Assembly: GCA_003279855.1 (NCBI GenBank)
Contig: QCGO01000009.1
Location: forward strand, 1-48,406
DNA from: Prochlorococcus sp. AG-388-E21
Lineage (GTDB): Bacteria > Cyanobacteriota > Cyanobacteriia > PCC-6307 > Cyanobiaceae
Length of the DNA: 48,406 bases
Reading direction: 5' to 3'
This document shows positions 1-7,402 of the stretch, in pieces (the first letter of the stretch is position 1; each line of letters begins with the position of its first letter). The notes beneath the pieces were generated by a model. The model was not told the origin of the DNA. It worked only from the letters and a program-made list of their open reading frames with translations, and did not search any database. The translations under genes were made by a program, and so were the position numbers.

Positions 1-83
1 CAAAAATAGTTAGTATTTTAGAAACAATAGATCTAGAGAATATTATAAAAAAAAGTTTTTTTGATATAAAAATTTCTCAATGA
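1..83 (+). CDS. C-terminal end of a probable UDP-GlcNAc 2-epimerase-like protein (partial)
   Basis: An open frame enters from the left edge (first full codon at 3) and ends in TGA at 81-83, giving only 26 residues. The stop overlaps the next gene's ATG in an ATGA junction, which is good evidence that this is the true end of a translated gene in the same operon. The tail pattern, ILETIDLENIIKK followed by an FFDI-like end, resembles the C-terminus of hydrolysing sugar-nucleotide 2-epimerases (NeuC/LegG type). That would fit the amino-sugar enzymes that follow. The identity rests on a short tail, so it is tentative; the existence of a coding end here is much more certain than its function. Confidence 0.45.
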   Translation, partial: KIVSILETIDLENIIKKSFFDIKISQ

Positions 84-961
84 AAATAATTTTTATTGGT
101 TGTGTTAAATTCTCTTACACTGCTCTAAAAGAACTCGTTTCTCAAAAAGCAGATATAGTTGGAGTTATAGGTTCTGAATCATCTAGTATTAATTCTGACT
201 ATCAAGATATAGCACCTATTTGTACATCAAACAAAATTCCTTTTATTTATTCTAAAAATATAAATGACGAAGATACCGTTAATTGGATAAATAAACTTAA
301 TCCAGATATAATATTTTGTTTTGGATGGTCAAGATTAATTTCGAAAAAAGTATTACTGATCCCACCAATGGGTGTAGTTGGTTATCATCCATCGGTCCTC
401 CCTGAAAATAGAGGTAGGCATCCAATAATATGGACATTAGCATTAGGTCTATCAGAAATTGGGTCTACATTTTTCTTCATGCAAGAGGAAGCTGATAACG
501 GAGATATTCTCTCGCAAAAGAAAATAAAAGTTTTAGATAATGATAATGCAATGACTTTATATCAAAAACTTACTAAGGTTTCGCTTATTCAAATTAGAGA
601 ATTTCTGCCAAAGCTAATTAATAATAATTTTGAAAAAATTCCACAAGATAACACCAAGTCCAATAAATGGAGAAAAAGAAGTGCCAAAGATGGCCTTATA
701 GATTGGAGAATGGCAGCTGAAAATATACATAATTTAGTCAGAGCTCTAACAAAGCCATATGTTGGAGCAGAATTTCTGTATTTAGATCAATCTATTAAAG
801 TGTGGGCTACAGAAATTATTTATGAAGTTGAAAAAAATATTGAGCCTGGCAAGGTGATTTCATCAAATCAAAATTTTCTTATAATAAAAACAGGGTCACA
901 TGCTATAAAAATAAATAAAATGGAACCACAACTGGTTTTAGAAGAAGGTATTTATTTATGA
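80..961 (+). CDS. Sugar N-formyltransferase (Fmt/ArnA-type fold)
   Basis: A 293-residue member of the formyltransferase family. It probably moves a formyl group from N10-formyl-tetrahydrofolate to an amino group on a nucleotide sugar in the cytoplasm. The N-terminal catalytic domain (about 1-190) carries the HPSVLPENRGRHP signature at 103-115 and the ADNGDI motif at 138-143, which holds the conserved Asp. A C-terminal Fmt-like domain begins near 200 with the KDGLIDW and HNLVRAL patterns. The usual catalytic Asn two residues before the His is Gly101 here, which is unusual. It is not the housekeeping methionyl-tRNA enzyme by context: it lies between a probable sugar epimerase and a deacetylase, with ATGA overlaps on both sides. 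The start is fixed by that overlap. The substrate is unknown. Confidence 0.8.
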   Translation: MKIIFIGCVKFSYTALKELVSQKADIVGVIGSESSSINSDYQDIAPICTSNKIPFIYSKNINDEDTVNWINKLNPDIIFCFGWSRLISKKVLLIPPMGVVGYHPSVLPENRGRHPIIWTLALGLSEIGSTFFFMQEEADNGDILSQKKIKVLDNDNAMTLYQKLTKVSLIQIREFLPKLINNNFEKIPQDNTKSNKWRKRSAKDGLIDWRMAAENIHNLVRALTKPYVGAEFLYLDQSIKVWATEIIYEVEKNIEPGKVISSNQNFLIIKTGSHAIKINKMEPQLVLEEGIYL

Positions 962-1632
962 AAATAATAATAGTTGCTCCACATGCAGATGATGAGATGC
1001 TTGGCTGTGGAGGAATGATTCTAAAGAGAAAACACGAAGGAGCTGAAATCGCTTGGCTTTTAATGAGCTCTTTGAGAGAAGATTATGGGTGGTCTAGTTC
1101 AGAAATACAAAAAAAAGAAATTGAAATAGAAAATACAAGAATTAATTTGGGGATTAATTCTGATAACTTTTTTAGACTTAATTTACCACCAGCAAAAATT
1201 GATACTGTTCCAATATCAATAATCATTGAGAAAATATCAAAAGTATTTAATTCATTCAAACCAAATGAAGTTTTTTTACCTCATCCAAGTGACATCCATA
1301 GTGACCACAGAATAACATTTGAAGCTGCATCCTCATGTACTAAATGGTTTAGATATCCATTTATCAAAAAAATATTTACTTATGAGACCTTATCAGAAAC
1401 AGAATTTGCTCTGGACCCAAGATATGCTTCTTTTAGACCTAATACTTATATTGATATATCAGTTTTTCTTAAAGAAAAAATTGATATCATTAATAATTAC
1501 AAATCTGAGATAAAAGAACATCCATTCCCGAGAAACAATAAAACAATAGAGTCAAAGGCTTTTATTCGAGGATCTGAGATAGGTTGTGAGGCGGCAGAAG
1601 CATTTTGTTTGCTTAAAAGCATAGAAAAATAG
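958..1632 (+). CDS. PIG-L/LmbE family N-acetyl-sugar deacetylase
   Basis: A 224-residue zinc-dependent deacetylase of the PIG-L (LmbE) family. The metal and catalytic motif PHADDE lies at residues 8-13, and a second conserved motif, HPSDIHSDH, at 109-117. Length and both motifs match the family, whose members remove N-acetyl groups from GlcNAc-type substrates. The start overlaps the preceding formyltransferase stop (ATGA), so the two are probably translationally coupled. The likely joint job is to free an amine and re-acylate it with formyl on a surface sugar; this is inference from the pairing. It ends 29 bp before the stop of the convergent gmd gene. Confidence 0.82.
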   Translation: MKIIIVAPHADDEMLGCGGMILKRKHEGAEIAWLLMSSLREDYGWSSSEIQKKEIEIENTRINLGINSDNFFRLNLPPAKIDTVPISIIIEKISKVFNSFKPNEVFLPHPSDIHSDHRITFEAASSCTKWFRYPFIKKIFTYETLSETEFALDPRYASFRPNTYIDISVFLKEKIDIINNYKSEIKEHPFPRNNKTIESKAFIRGSEIGCEAAEAFCLLKSIEK

Positions 1633-1647
1633 CTTTCAAAAAATTTA

Positions 1648-1666
1648 TTTAAAATATAATTTTAAA
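1648..1666. terminator. AT-only inverted repeat between convergent genes
   Basis: Perfect 8-base arms (TTTAAAAT and ATTTTAAA) flank a 3-base loop in the gap between the convergent deacetylase and gmd genes, partly covering the gmd stop codon. The position suits a bidirectional terminator. With no G or C the stem is weak, and such repeats arise by chance in DNA this AT-rich. Confidence 0.22.
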
Positions 1667-2783
1667 TATTCTTTCCATAAAGATTCTTAGAAAATCCATT
1701 TTTAAGATTTTGGATTTCTTTTTTTGTTTCTTTTAAATCAAAGTTAATCATTTCTTCGATCATTTCTTCTAATGAGATACTAGTTGACCAACCTAGTTTT
1801 TCTTTTGCTTTAGTTGCATCACCTAATAATGTCTCCACTTCTGTAGGTCGAAAATAATTAGAATCAACTCTAATAACGACTTTATTATTATCCGCCCTTA
1901 ATCCTACTTCTGAAAGACCACTACCTTTCCAAATTATAGATTTATTAATTTCTTTATTAAACCAACCAAGTTTTTTAGCACATGTTTCTATGAATGTCCT
2001 TACGCTTGTTTGCTTGCCAGTTGCTATTACAAAATCTTCGGGATGACTTTGCTGTAACATTTTCCATTGCATTTCGACATAGTCTTTTGCATGTCCCCAA
2101 TCTCTTAAAGAATTTAAATTGCCCACATAAAGACAATTATCTAAACCTTCATTTATTCTGCATAAGCCCCTAGTTATTTTTCTTGTAACGAAAGTTTCTC
2201 CTCTTCTTGGACTTTCGTGATTAAAAAGAATACCATTACATGCATATATTCCGAAAGCTTCCCTATAGTTGACAACTATCCAATATGCATATAATTTTGC
2301 AACAGCATAAGGACTTCTTGGATAAAAAGGTGTTTTTTCATTTTGTGGGGTTTCTCTTACTAGTCCATACAATTCACTAGTACTAGCTTGATAAAATTTT
2401 GTTTTTTTTGATAATCCTAATATTTTTATTGCTTCTAGAATTCTTAGCACCCCAAGTGCATCGCTATTCGCAGTATATTCAGGTTCTTCAAAACTAACGG
2501 CTACATGACTTTGAGCTCCTAAGTTATAAATCTCATCAGGTTTTACTTGCTTTATTATTTTTATCAAACTAGTCGCATCAGTTAAGTCGCCATAATGAAG
2601 AATAAAGTTTTTATTTTTTTCATGAGGATCTTGATAGATATGATCTATTCTTGCAGTATTAAAACTACTTGAACGTCTTTTAATTCCATGAACTTCATAA
2701 CCTTTATCTAAAAGAAATTCTGCAAGATAGCTACCATCTTGTCCTGTTATCCCTGTTATTAGAGCTATTAATCTTTTATCCAT
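1662..2783 (-). CDS. gmd: GDP-mannose 4,6-dehydratase
   Basis: This 373-residue SDR enzyme converts GDP-D-mannose to GDP-4-keto-6-deoxy-D-mannose. The length equals that of the well-known bacterial enzymes. The Rossmann motif [15 protein letters not shown] is at 11-25, followed by the typical [13 protein letters not shown] nucleotide-binding segment. The catalytic region has STSELYG and a later YAVAK (YxxxK). The [18 protein letters not shown] block is diagnostic of Gmd. It is the last gene of a minus-strand unit, 77 bp after manC, which supplies its substrate. No GDP-fucose synthase, Rmd or perosamine synthase is visible in the window, so the end product (fucose, rhamnose or an amino sugar) cannot be read here. 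Confidence 0.95.
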   Translation of the reverse strand: MDKRLIALITGITGQDGSYLAEFLLDKGYEVHGIKRRSSSFNTARIDHIYQDPHEKNKNFILHYGDLTDATSLIKIIKQVKPDEIYNLGAQSHVAVSFEEPEYTANSDALGVLRILEAIKILGLSKKTKFYQASTSELYGLVRETPQNEKTPFYPRSPYAVAKLYAYWIVVNYREAFGIYACNGILFNHESPRRGETFVTRKITRGLCRINEGLDNCLYVGNLNSLRDWGHAKDYVEMQWKMLQQSHPEDFVIATGKQTSVRTFIETCAKKLGWFNKEINKSIIWKGSGLSEVGLRADNNKVVIRVDSNYFRPTEVETLLGDATKAKEKLGWSTSISLEEMIEEMINFDLKETKKEIQNLKNGFSKNLYGKNI

Positions 2784-2860
2784 TCATGAATAGTATTTTT
2801 TTAAAATTATACTTTATTTTCAAGTGTGAAATTTAAATCCAATTATTTTGCCTTGAAAAA

Positions 2861-4303
2861 TTAATTTTTTAATCTACCATAGTTATCATCACATCTTATT
2901 ATGTCATCTTCACCTAAATAAGAGCCTGTTTGAACTTCAATTATTTTTAAGTCTTCCTTTGTTTCATTTGATAATCTATGAAGAGAGCCGCAAGGGATTG
3001 ATACAGTTTGATTTGGTCCTAAGTAAATAATTTTATCTCCGATTTGTACTTTAGCTTTACCCTTAACTACTATCCAGTGCTCCGAACGGTATTTGTGCAT
3101 TTGTAGAGACAAACTTTCGCCAGCTTTGACTTCTATCAACTTAACTTTCCATAGATTTTCCTCAATTAGTGTTTCAAAAAACCCCCAAGGTCTATAAATT
3201 CTTTTGTGCAAAATGCCCTCTGATATTTTTTCTTTTTTCAACTTATCAACAACGTGTTTGATTTCTTGTGAATATGATTTTTTAGCTACCAACAGAGCAT
3301 CTCTTGTTTCAACAATGGCGAGGTCCTCAATTCCTAAAGCTACTATTAATCTATCTTCACTTCTTAGATAACAATTTTTTGTTTTGGTAGACAATATGTT
3401 CCCTTTTTTTGAGTTGCCATCTTTATCTTTATTTGATATTTCCCAAACTGAGTCCCAGCTGCCTACATCTTTCCATCCAACTTTTAAAGGAAAAACAAAT
3501 CCAAGATTAGTTTTTTCCATTACTGCTATATCGATAGGTATATTTGGACATTCCATAAAAGAATTTTTATCTATCCTCTGAAAATCTAAATCAATTTCGC
3601 TATTCTTAATTGAAGAATTGCATATATTAAAAATTTCCGGATGAAACTTCCTAATTTCTTTTAAAATTATTTTTGCTTTAAAGAAAAATATTCCACTATT
3701 CCATAAAAAAGTAGAGTCCATTAACATTTTTTTTGCTTTTTCCAAGTCGGGTTTTTCTAAAAATTTTTCGATAGAAGATCCCTCTTGATCATTATCATTA
3801 TTATTTTTTTTACATTTTATATATCCATAACCTGTTGAGGAATAATTGGGTTTGATTCCATAAGTGACTAATTTGTTATTTAAAACACTTTTAATAGATC
3901 TTTCAATTACATCAATAAAATCATTACTATTTTTTATATAATGGTCTGCTGATAAAACTAATAACAATGGGTCATCCTCTAACTCTAGAGATTTTAATGC
4001 CGCAAGTGTTATCGCAGCGGCAGTTCCTCTTCCAAAGGGTTCTAATAATATAGATTGTGGCTTTATTCCTATTTCTCTCATTTGTTCAGCAACAATAAAT
4101 CTATGCTCTTCATTACAAATTAATATTGGATTTGTTAAACCTTTTAAATTTGAAATTCTTTGTTGAGTTAATTGGAACATTGATTTATTATCTTCTGAGA
4201 TTAAGCATAAATATTGTTTAGGAAAACTTTCTCTGGATAAAGGCCATAATCTTGTCCCGGATCCTCCTGATAATATTACTGGTGTTATTAAGGGATGAAT
4301 CAT
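2861..4303 (-). CDS. manC: Bifunctional mannose-1-phosphate guanylyltransferase / mannose-6-phosphate isomerase
   Basis: A 480-residue type II PMI-GMP protein that makes GDP-mannose from mannose-1-phosphate; many members also isomerise fructose-6-phosphate to mannose-6-phosphate. The N-terminal nucleotidyltransferase domain (about 1-340) opens with LSGGSGTRLWPLSRESFPKQ, the nucleotide-binding signature, and has the FLEKPD motif near 180. The C-terminal cupin (about 365-480) starts at RPWGFFE and contains the QMHKYRSEHW metal-binding motif. Gmd follows directly, so the two form a GDP-deoxyhexose precursor module. It lies downstream of the Wza- and Wzz-like genes in the same direction with a 94-bp gap. 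Confidence 0.95.
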   Translation of the reverse strand: MIHPLITPVILSGGSGTRLWPLSRESFPKQYLCLISEDNKSMFQLTQQRISNLKGLTNPILICNEEHRFIVAEQMREIGIKPQSILLEPFGRGTAAAITLAALKSLELEDDPLLLVLSADHYIKNSNDFIDVIERSIKSVLNNKLVTYGIKPNYSSTGYGYIKCKKNNNDNDQEGSSIEKFLEKPDLEKAKKMLMDSTFLWNSGIFFFKAKIILKEIRKFHPEIFNICNSSIKNSEIDLDFQRIDKNSFMECPNIPIDIAVMEKTNLGFVFPLKVGWKDVGSWDSVWEISNKDKDGNSKKGNILSTKTKNCYLRSEDRLIVALGIEDLAIVETRDALLVAKKSYSQEIKHVVDKLKKEKISEGILHKRIYRPWGFFETLIEENLWKVKLIEVKAGESLSLQMHKYRSEHWIVVKGKAKVQIGDKIIYLGPNQTVSIPCGSLHRLSNETKEDLKIIEVQTGSYLGEDDIIRCDDNYGRLKN

Positions 4304-4397
4304 ATTAAAATAAATTTAGAGACATAATTAAAAATTATTAAACCTTTGCTATTTGTTAATTATAAAATTTATTAATAATAAATTTCAACAAGATTTC

Positions 4398-6131
4398 TTA
4401 AATCAAGATTATTCCTTTTATAACTTTTTTTGTTAGTTTTATTCTATTTTTTAATGAATTTAATTCTTTAGTAGTAAAACTTCCTAATTTAGTAAGAATA
4501 ATTAATGGGGGATCAATTTCATCTTTTATTAGAGAATTTTGAATAGATAATGTTAATCCGTTTTTATTAGATAATAAATTTATAAAATCATCTACTTCAT
4601 TTTTTGTTATTTTACCTAATTTTATAACATCATATTTTTTCACAGAGTTAAAATCTAAAATCTCATTTATTAAAATTTCTTTTGAATAATTTTTAAAATT
4701 TTCATTTTTTAAATCTATTTTTTCCAGGACTTTTGTTTTTAAACTTGATTCTAAATAATCAATGTCATAAATAATTCCATAATATTTTTCTTTCGAAAAA
4801 ATGATTGTGGAACTTAATAGTAAACCTGATATTATTCCAAATAAACCATAAATAGATTTTTTGGGAGATACAGGTTTTAATTGTAAAGTTGGCTTCGAGA
4901 TCAACTCCCAAGGATCTTCAATTCTTGCCTCTTCAAGATTTATTTTTCTAAATTCGTTTTCTAGGTTTATTAGAGTAAATTCATCTCTTGAGGCAAGCCT
5001 TATCAATTCTTTATATTTAATAAGTACTTCCTTAGGTTTTTTTGATGCCTCTAAAATTGACTTTTGTGCAACAATCTCAGCTTTTAAGTAATCAATTGCT
5101 TTTCCCTCTATTAATTTAGCTAGTAAATCACGTTTTTTTATAACTCTGGAAAGTGTTGGATCCTTATCGGTGTATTTATTCTGTAAGTCCACTATTAAAT
5201 TATCTAAAGAATCTAATTTTTCAATCAGATCAGAATCTTTAGATAATGAAGGTATAGAGTAACTTAAATCAACTATAGAAAATTCTATATCTGGATTCTT
5301 TATTTTTTCTAAAATAATATTAATATTTCTTATTCGAGTTGAAGCACTAACCCTTAGGCCTTCAATTCCAGTATTTGGTATTAAAAAAGAATTTGTTTGA
5401 ATACTATTTTGGGTATTATTATCAGAACTTCTAGCGGAATTTAATATTGAACCTCCCATTCCAATTTCATAAGTCTCTAGATCTTGCTCGATAGCAAATT
5501 CTTGAGCTTCCTTTAGAGAATTTAAACTTTTTATTTTATATAAATCAATTTGTTCTTGTAAATATTTCTTGGCAAGTTGAGTATTTCTATTTTTATTTTT
5601 ACCTGAATATTTTTGATATTCTTTAGTCATTTTGTTTAATACTGGGATTATTATTTCTTTTATTTCATCCTTGTAAGAAATTTGTAGAATTGAAGTTTTT
5701 TCTTTAAGTGAAATATCAAGATATGTTTCTTTCCAGTCGGTGAAAGTATAGTCGTAATTTATATCTTTTTTAAATTTCTCATTTTTTACATATTCAAATA
5801 TTGGCATTAAAACTGAACTGCTTTCAAGAATCCCGACTTGTGTATTTAAATTACTTTCATCTCCTATTTTATCACTTAATAAAGGACTTATTAGTTTAAT
5901 ATCTTTCTTTAATTTATTTTCAACTTTATCTAAAACAATTTCAAATTCACCTTTCCAAACTTTAGGTTGAAAAAGGGAAAAGACTATAGATATTAAAAAG
6001 AAAATAATAACAGAAGCTGTAATATTAAATTTATTCCTAATATAAAAATCTATTATTTTTTGTATATCTAGATCTTCATTTTCATTTGATGAGTAATTGA
6101 GCGAGTTATTATTTTTCATCCTTTTAATCAA
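4398..6131 (-). CDS. Wzz/GumC-type chain-length (PCP) protein with kinase-less C-terminal domain
   Basis: A 577-residue inner-membrane polysaccharide co-polymerase. A first membrane segment lies at about 36-52, followed by a long periplasmic part rich in charged helices (coiled-coil-like, about 180-400), and a second membrane segment at about 425-445 after the proline-rich PVSPKK motif that is typical of this family. About 130 cytoplasmic residues follow. They have no Walker A motif and no tyrosine cluster, but the last 75 residues (VIKLGKITKNE, PPLIILTKLG, then KGIILI) resemble the final strands of BY-kinase P-loop domains, so this may be a decayed kinase module. The gene overlaps the Wza-like gene upstream by 8 bp. 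It probably sets glycan chain length and couples polymerisation to export. A second Met at residue 5 is a possible start. Confidence 0.82.
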   Translation of the reverse strand: MIKRMKNNNSLNYSSNENEDLDIQKIIDFYIRNKFNITASVIIFFLISIVFSLFQPKVWKGEFEIVLDKVENKLKKDIKLISPLLSDKIGDESNLNTQVGILESSSVLMPIFEYVKNEKFKKDINYDYTFTDWKETYLDISLKEKTSILQISYKDEIKEIIIPVLNKMTKEYQKYSGKNKNRNTQLAKKYLQEQIDLYKIKSLNSLKEAQEFAIEQDLETYEIGMGGSILNSARSSDNNTQNSIQTNSFLIPNTGIEGLRVSASTRIRNINIILEKIKNPDIEFSIVDLSYSIPSLSKDSDLIEKLDSLDNLIVDLQNKYTDKDPTLSRVIKKRDLLAKLIEGKAIDYLKAEIVAQKSILEASKKPKEVLIKYKELIRLASRDEFTLINLENEFRKINLEEARIEDPWELISKPTLQLKPVSPKKSIYGLFGIISGLLLSSTIIFSKEKYYGIIYDIDYLESSLKTKVLEKIDLKNENFKNYSKEILINEILDFNSVKKYDVIKLGKITKNEVDDFINLLSNKNGLTLSIQNSLIKDEIDPPLIILTKLGSFTTKELNSLKNRIKLTKKVIKGIILI

Positions 6132-7329
6132 ATGCTTTTATTAATCCATAAGTTGAAAGGATTCCTTGAAAAGGTCGACTTACTTCTTCAATAACTTCTG
6201 CTGAAGTACTTAACAAATTATTTCCAACATAAACGATATCATTGTTTTTTAAAAATGGATTTTGTTTTGATCCGTTCCTTGCATTTTTCCTATACTTTAT
6301 AACTTTTTTTTCTACCATACCTTGATTAGAAAAACTAATTAAGTTTACAGGACCCTTAATAACTTTGGGACCTCCTGAGATTAATAAAACATCATTCAAA
6401 GTGCTTATCTTTGGCAAGGTTTTTTTTCCAGGGATATTTACTCGACCATTTACGTAAATATCTATATATTTTGGATTTATATTTGACCTTATTGCTTTTG
6501 CAATATTTTGTTTGTCTAATTCATTACTTCTTTTTATTATAATTCGATCACCATCATAAACTCTTAAATTTTGAGAAGAATCACCATTGAAAACTTCATT
6601 AAAGTTTAATGATGTTTTTTTTAAGCCTCCACCATTTGAAAGGTTATTAACTCTTACTAATTCAACATTAGAGATGTCCGAAAAATATGTTAATCCGCCT
6701 GCTTTTCTTATGACATCAAAAACTGTTGGAAAATAAAAGGTATTTAGATTATCAATATTACTAAATTGTGCGTCTGATGAATTTTTACCTGGATCTTCTA
6801 TTGAAAAATTATTCGCATTTTTTTGGGTGCCGATAAAGTCTAGATTTTTTTTGAAAATCTCATTATTAATTGAGGTGTAACCTTGTAATCTATGAAGACC
6901 TGGATATGTGACTTCCCCATCAACATATATTTTGATGGGTCTATAATTAATTACTGTAGTTTGAAGTAAGGGATACTTAACATATTCTTTATAGGCATCA
7001 TTAAGTAGTTCATTTAATTCATCTACTGTTAGACCTTTTACATAAACTCTATTTAATTTGCTTAAAATAATATACCCTGTACCGTCTATAGTTTTCTTCT
7101 GATTAAGTTCTGGATACTCTGGTGAAACAACTATATCAATTGAATCTCCTGAATCTAAAATATAATATTCATTAGGATTTTTTTTTAGATAACTCTTATT
7201 TAATTTTAATTCATCAATTTTATTATTTGAGACTTCAAGATCATTTGATTGAGATTTTAAGGTACTGTTAAAACCGAGCAAAATCGCAAATAAAATTAAA
7301 AATTTAGTATAAATTTTAACTTTGTTCAA
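6124..7329 (-). CDS. Wza-family polysaccharide export (OPX) protein with SLBB domains
   Basis: A 401-residue export protein. An N-terminal hydrophobic signal segment (about 8-24) leads to a Poly_export domain (about 54-135, YILDSGDSIDIVVSP through INYRPIKIYVDGEVTYPG), followed by SLBB-type beta-grasp repeats (about 130-270 and 285-350; the second includes KYIDIYVNGRVNIPG). Wza proteins form the periplasmic and outer-membrane channel for capsule or exopolysaccharide. Unlike classic Wza I see no lipobox cysteine at the signal end, and I noticed no cysteine elsewhere in the protein. The C-terminal 50 residues lack an obvious amphipathic channel helix, so the separate barrel protein encoded just upstream may provide the pore. 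The partner co-polymerase gene overlaps it by 8 bp downstream. Confidence 0.85.
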   Translation of the reverse strand: MNKVKIYTKFLILFAILLGFNSTLKSQSNDLEVSNNKIDELKLNKSYLKKNPNEYYILDSGDSIDIVVSPEYPELNQKKTIDGTGYIILSKLNRVYVKGLTVDELNELLNDAYKEYVKYPLLQTTVINYRPIKIYVDGEVTYPGLHRLQGYTSINNEIFKKNLDFIGTQKNANNFSIEDPGKNSSDAQFSNIDNLNTFYFPTVFDVIRKAGGLTYFSDISNVELVRVNNLSNGGGLKKTSLNFNEVFNGDSSQNLRVYDGDRIIIKRSNELDKQNIAKAIRSNINPKYIDIYVNGRVNIPGKKTLPKISTLNDVLLISGGPKVIKGPVNLISFSNQGMVEKKVIKYRKNARNGSKQNPFLKNNDIVYVGNNLLSTSAEVIEEVSRPFQGILSTYGLIKAFD

Positions 7330-7402
7330 ACAACTTAAGAATATTTATTTAAATTATAACTTAATGGACTAAATAAGAAAAACAAAATTTTAATCTAAAC
7401 AT

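Noticed and set aside
80-961. Methionyl-tRNA formyltransferase (fmt)
   Set aside because: The catalytic Asn is replaced, and ATGA coupling to a PIG-L deacetylase points to sugar chemistry; no def gene is adjacent.
1319-1513. Open frame on the plus strand inside the deacetylase gene
   Set aside because: It overlaps a clear PIG-L coding frame and gives a low-complexity peptide without motifs.
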